A program made the translations under genes and the position numbers. Positions 6,261 to 8,823 of a stretch of DNA of 8,823 nt are shown one piece after another. The notes beneath the pieces were generated by a model that was given only the letters and a program-made list of their open reading frames with translations, did not search any database and was not told where the DNA came from. The stretch spans positions 1 through 8,823 of the forward strand of contig DHPI01000077.1 in assembly GCA_002407865.1 (NCBI GenBank). The letters are read 5' to 3'. Positions within the stretch are counted from its first letter, which is position 1. The number at the start of each line of letters is the position of its first letter. Source of the stretch: Spirochaetia bacterium UBA5368 (GTDB lineage Bacteria; Spirochaetota; UBA4802; UBA5368).

Positions 6261-6402
6261 TTCCTGTTTTCGCGTTCGGCATATACCGACAGTGATTCCT
6301 GCCGCCCGTGTCAGATGGAACGAAAGATGAGGGGAATTGAAAAGAGGTGTGCGCAGTTCGTGACGCTTCAGGGCTTTATGAAAAAACGTAAAAGATGGGG
6401 GG

Positions 6403-7638
6403 TCAGATTAAATTGGTACCAGTGCGCCGTTCTTTTACGAATGGCGCTATTGCGCGGTCGTAGATGCCGCAACAATAGGCTATGGCCATACCGTAATTTG
6501 TGACTGGAATCCCCGCCTCGATTGCGGGCTGCAATCGTTGCAGCAGTTGTTTTCGCGTTATCATGCATCCGCCGCATTGTATTACGAGGGCGTACTCTCC
6601 GATCGAACGGGCAGGAGCATCGAGGCCAGCGGCAATTTCGATATCGAGCTTTTTCCCCGTGAAATTCGCCAGCCACCTCGGAATTTTCACCCTGCCGATA
6701 TCATCCGACACGGCATGATGGGAGCATGATTCCATGATCAGCACACAATCGCCATCCTTCAGGGCCGATATGCGGGGTGTTCCCTCGAGATAGTTGTCAA
6801 ATGCCCCTTTTAGCCTGGCAAAAAGGATTGAAAAGCTTGTAAGGGGGATGTGAGCCGGTATAGATGCGCCTGCCTTTAAAAACACCTGGCTGTCGGTTAC
6901 TGCCAACTGCGGTGGAATGCCCACTTTTTTCCAGTAAGTGTCAAGCTCTTCTTCCGTGAGGACAACCGTGATACAATCGTTGTCAAGGCAATCCCTGATG
7001 GTCTGAACCTGCGGTAGTATCAGCCTTCCTTCCGGCGCCTCGGTATCGACAGGTGTGACGAGCAGCACAATATCGCCGCGGTTTACAAGATCGCCCAGTA
7101 TTGTGGGCCTGGCGAATATTGCGGGCGGAGCGACTTTACGTAATGATTGCAATACCGTATCGAGATTCTTTTTTTCGATTGTGCTGAAATCGACCACATC
7201 GATGCCGTATTCGCTTTGCAGGGATTTGCGTAACGCGCTGTCAATGGAGGCGATATCCGATTTGTTATGAAGTATGAAAAAAGGGACGTTGAATTCGGAA
7301 AATCTCTCTATCAGTCCGCGTTCGAAATCGGTAAACGTATTTTTTTCAGTGACGAGTACCGCTGCGTCGATCTGGCGGATTACACGGTCGGCGCGTCCTG
7401 TTCTCAGCGATCCGAGTTCTCCCGCATCATCGATGCCGGGGGTATCAATAAAGACCACGGGGCCGAAACCGTGGATTTCCATCCTTTTCTGGATCGGATC
7501 GGTGGTTGTTCCCGCCTGTGCGGATACAATCGCAACGTCCTGGCCCGAGAGCGCGTTTATAAGCGAACTTTTTCCAACGTTCATTCTGCCAAATATCCCT
7601 ATATGTACGGATGAGGATTTCAACTGGCCGTTGCCCAT
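6403..7638 (-). CDS. hydF: [FeFe] hydrogenase H-cluster maturation GTPase
   Basis: A 411-residue HydF, the scaffold that carries the 2Fe subcluster precursor made by HydE and HydG and passes it to apo-HydA in the cytoplasm. The N-terminal GTPase domain has the P-loop GRMNVGKSS (17-25), the switch threonines TTT (44-46), DTPG (65-68) and NKSD (125-128). A middle dimerisation domain follows (about 180-270). The C-terminal cluster domain has C-S-H (Cys305, His307) and CGGC (Cys355, Cys358), separated by 47 residues, matching the family pattern CxH-x(46-53)-CxxC. The residue before CGGC is Gln354; many HydF proteins have His there. Length is normal. The start at 7638 has GGGGG (7647-7651) 8 nt upstream. 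The gene heads the minus-strand group hydF-hydA-hydB, divergent from the NuoE-like gene. HydE and HydG are not in the window. Confidence 0.96.
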   Translation of the reverse strand: MGNGQLKSSSVHIGIFGRMNVGKSSLINALSGQDVAIVSAQAGTTTDPIQKRMEIHGFGPVVFIDTPGIDDAGELGSLRTGRADRVIRQIDAAVLVTEKNTFTDFERGLIERFSEFNVPFFILHNKSDIASIDSALRKSLQSEYGIDVVDFSTIEKKNLDTVLQSLRKVAPPAIFARPTILGDLVNRGDIVLLVTPVDTEAPEGRLILPQVQTIRDCLDNDCITVVLTEEELDTYWKKVGIPPQLAVTDSQVFLKAGASIPAHIPLTSFSILFARLKGAFDNYLEGTPRISALKDGDCVLIMESCSHHAVSDDIGRVKIPRWLANFTGKKLDIEIAAGLDAPARSIGEYALVIQCGGCMITRKQLLQRLQPAIEAGIPVTNYGMAIAYCCGIYDRAIAPFVKERRTGTNLI

Positions 7639-7894
7639 GCCGAGTACCCCCTCTGCCGGATCATTTTCTTACTATACGAGACCATTTTTTCGCTTCGCGA
7701 TCCCCTTTTCCTGAAATTATAGTCCCTGTCAATGGAATTTTGTGCTTAAAGAGTAAATTATATTATTAATTATATATTTTTATTTATATTGTGCTATTTT
7801 TTTGTTGTAAATAATACTGAAGTTTTCAATATATGTTTCATTGCATTTTACTGGTTCAAGACTTTCAAGCCAATAGAACTCTCTGGAGGGACAT
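7639..7894. promoter_or_regulatory. Divergent promoter region hydF / nuoE-like
   Basis: This 256-bp region must serve two divergent hydrogenase-related units. On the minus strand TATAAT (7721-7716) is a good -10 candidate for hydF, about 78 bp from its start, but the best upstream hexamer at the right distance is poor. For the plus strand the segment 7741-7860 is extremely AT-rich with several TATATT-like hexamers, none with a clear -35. I saw no convincing operator palindrome. Confidence 0.4.
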
Positions 7895-8365
7895 ATGAAT
7901 TCAAAAGGAATAATCACCGCTGCTTTGGAGAAATTTGGGACCGGCAGGGAGCAGTTGCTTCCGGTTCTGCAGTATGTCGTATCAAAGGAGAAATGGCTTT
8001 CGGAAAGCGCGATGCTGGAGATAGCGCACGCGTTCGAGTTGTCGCCGTCGGAAGTGTATGGCGTCGCCTCGTTTTACACCTTTCTGGACACCGAACCGAG
8101 AGGTAAATACGTTGTGCGCCTGTGCAGAACCATTTCGTGCGATATGGCTGGAAAAGAGGCAATAGTGGAAGCGCTGAAAAAAACGCTCAAAATATCCGTC
8201 GGTGAAACGACACCGGATCGATTGTTCACCCTGTTGGAGACGAACTGCATGGGGTGGTGCCATGAGGGCCCCGCCATGCTGGTAAATGACGATGTGCATA
8301 CCATGCTGACGCCCGAAAAGGCTGTTGGTATTATTCGGGGCTATATTGACGGGGAAAAACAATAA
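7895..8365 (+). CDS. nuoE: NuoE/HydC-type [2Fe-2S] subunit (NADH-linked hydrogenase or dehydrogenase)
   Basis: A 156-residue protein of the 24-kDa/NuoE family, which also contains HydC of bifurcating [FeFe] hydrogenases and HndA. Residues 1-70 are the helical domain, with the family motif SPSEVYGVASFYTFL at 50-64. Residues 72-156 are the thioredoxin-fold domain, with four [2Fe-2S] ligands Cys77, Cys82, Cys118 and Cys122 (spacing Cx4C and Cx3C, the latter in NCMGWCHEGP). It carries electrons together with a NuoF/HydB-like flavoprotein that binds NAD(P)H. It has no export signal, so it works in the cytoplasm and cannot simply be a subunit of the exported HydAB. The start has GGAGG 5 nt upstream. 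It is 26 bp from the next gene and probably leads an operon continuing past the right edge, where NuoF-like and bifurcating HydA-like partners would be expected. Confidence 0.94.
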   Translation: MNSKGIITAALEKFGTGREQLLPVLQYVVSKEKWLSESAMLEIAHAFELSPSEVYGVASFYTFLDTEPRGKYVVRLCRTISCDMAGKEAIVEALKKTLKISVGETTPDRLFTLLETNCMGWCHEGPAMLVNDDVHTMLTPEKAVGIIRGYIDGEKQ

Positions 8366-8391
8366 ATCGAATAACAAAAGGGGGATACACG

Positions 8392-8748
8392 ATGAGCAAA
8401 AAGACCATTCTGGTTGTTGATGATGATGTCGATACCGTTATGTCGATCAAAGCGATTCTCAGATCGAAGGGCCATACAGTGATCACCGCGTACGGGGCCG
8501 CGGAAGGCCTGAAAAAATATACCAGTGGAAATCCGGATATCATTCTTCTGGATCTCATGATGGAAAAGGTCGATTCGGGCATTACGCTGTGCAGGGAGAT
8601 ACGCAAAACCGACCGAAAATCGAAGATATATCTGTTGAGCGCTGTGGGCGATGAAACCGCGAACACGCTTGATACACACGATATTGGCTTTGATGGCGCC
8701 ATGTCAAAACCAGTCAGTCCTGACGAGTTGCTGTTACTGGTGGAATAG
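8392..8748 (+). CDS. Single-domain response regulator in the hydrogenase operon
   Basis: A 118-residue stand-alone receiver domain. It has the acidic pocket (VVDDD, Asp10-Asp12), the phosphoacceptor Asp54 (IILLDLMMEK), the switch Ser83 (YLLSAVG) and Lys106 (AMSKPVS), so it should be phosphorylatable. There is no output domain. It follows the NuoE-like gene by 26 bp, with GGGGGA 8 nt before the ATG, so the two are probably co-transcribed. That ties it to NADH-linked hydrogen metabolism rather than to chemotaxis genes. It resembles the receiver at 1653-2048, including the segment after the phosphoacceptor (E-K-x-D-S-G here, E-N-K-T-S-G there), but lacks that protein's longer beta-3/beta-4 loop. 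No kinase is visible; one may lie to the right. Confidence 0.93.
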   Translation: MSKKTILVVDDDVDTVMSIKAILRSKGHTVITAYGAAEGLKKYTSGNPDIILLDLMMEKVDSGITLCREIRKTDRKSKIYLLSAVGDETANTLDTHDIGFDGAMSKPVSPDELLLLVE

Positions 8749-8804
8749 CAAAATAATGAAGGGCGGCACTGCGGATTTTTCGCATGCATGAGGCCGTACA
8801 AGAC

Positions 8805-8823
8805 AGGAGGGATGATAGTCCAT
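8805..8823 (+). other. Possible start of the next gene at the right edge
   Basis: A strong Shine-Dalgarno sequence AGGAGG (8805-8810) lies close to the window end. The ATG at 8812 is only 1 nt away, too close for normal initiation. A start codon beginning at 8822, if the next base is G, would have 11 nt spacing. A further gene of the nuoE-like operon probably begins here. Confidence 0.3.

Larger units (their letters stand above)
6029..6402. other. Intergenic region hydF / hydA with hydAB leader
   Basis: This 374-bp stretch between two same-strand genes is long enough for hydAB to have its own promoter (candidate at 6231-6260). No gene was recognised; the open frames here are short and unlike any family. 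About 6200-6250 is strongly AT-rich. A small inverted repeat (CCGGTC at 6128-6133 with GACCGG at 6149-6154) lies in the presumed hydA leader. After the hydF stop, on the minus strand, there are a C-run and a T-run near 6380-6400 but no stem, so no terminator can be called. Confidence 0.5.

Noticed and set aside
1..8823. CRISPR array, tRNA, rRNA, insertion sequence or prophage remains
   Set aside because: No regularly spaced direct repeats, tRNA-like cloverleaf, transposase or integrase motifs were seen on either strand.

Overview
The window looks like an anaerobe's hydrogenase locus, bordered on the left by a chemoreceptor, a stand-alone receiver and a penicillin-acylase-type hydrolase. Tat signals, a lipobox-like site and a periplasmic-type [FeFe] hydrogenase point to a Gram-negative (diderm) anaerobic or fermentative/H2-metabolising bacterium of intermediate GC content. 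The hydrogenase subunits resemble the Desulfovibrio periplasmic enzyme, and the mix of chemotaxis and hydrogenase genes would also suit a spirochaete-like lineage. No rRNA or other marker allows a firm taxonomic call.

Layout, left to right. (1) 1-1314, minus strand: N-terminal 438 codons of a penicillin G acylase family Ntn-hydrolase, running off the left edge. (2) 1315-1652: divergent intergenic region. (3) 1653-2048, plus: CheY-like single-domain receiver. (4) 2049-2462: intergenic, with two perfect inverted repeats and a candidate promoter. (5) 2463-4043, plus: methyl-accepting chemotaxis protein with six N-terminal membrane helices. (6) 4044-4387: convergent intergenic region with two strong palindromes. 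(7) Minus strand, transcribed right to left: hydF (7638-6403), then a 374-bp gap, hydA (6028-4748) and hydB (4708-4388). HydF is the GTPase scaffold for H-cluster maturation; HydA and HydB are the large and small subunits of a periplasmic [FeFe] hydrogenase. (8) 7639-7894: AT-rich divergent promoter region. (9) Plus strand: a NuoE/HydC-type [2Fe-2S] subunit (7895-8365), then a second CheY-like receiver (8392-8748), then the possible beginning of another gene at the right edge.

How the parts may work together. HydF and the unseen HydE/HydG would build the 2Fe subcluster for HydA. HydA and HydB would be exported and oxidise or make H2 outside the cytoplasmic membrane. The NuoE-like protein is a cytoplasmic NAD(P)H-linked subunit, so it probably belongs to a second, electron-bifurcating hydrogenase or NADH dehydrogenase module continuing to the right. 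The two receivers resemble each other and sit on both sides of the hydrogenase genes, which suggests a link between redox/H2 metabolism and signalling, but nothing in the sequence proves it.

Most notable are the Tat signals on both hydrogenase subunits, a lipobox-like site on HydA, a HydA that stops soon after its last H-cluster motif, and a cluster of GGCGCC sites and hairpins in the intergenic DNA. I did not find a clearly new multi-gene system.
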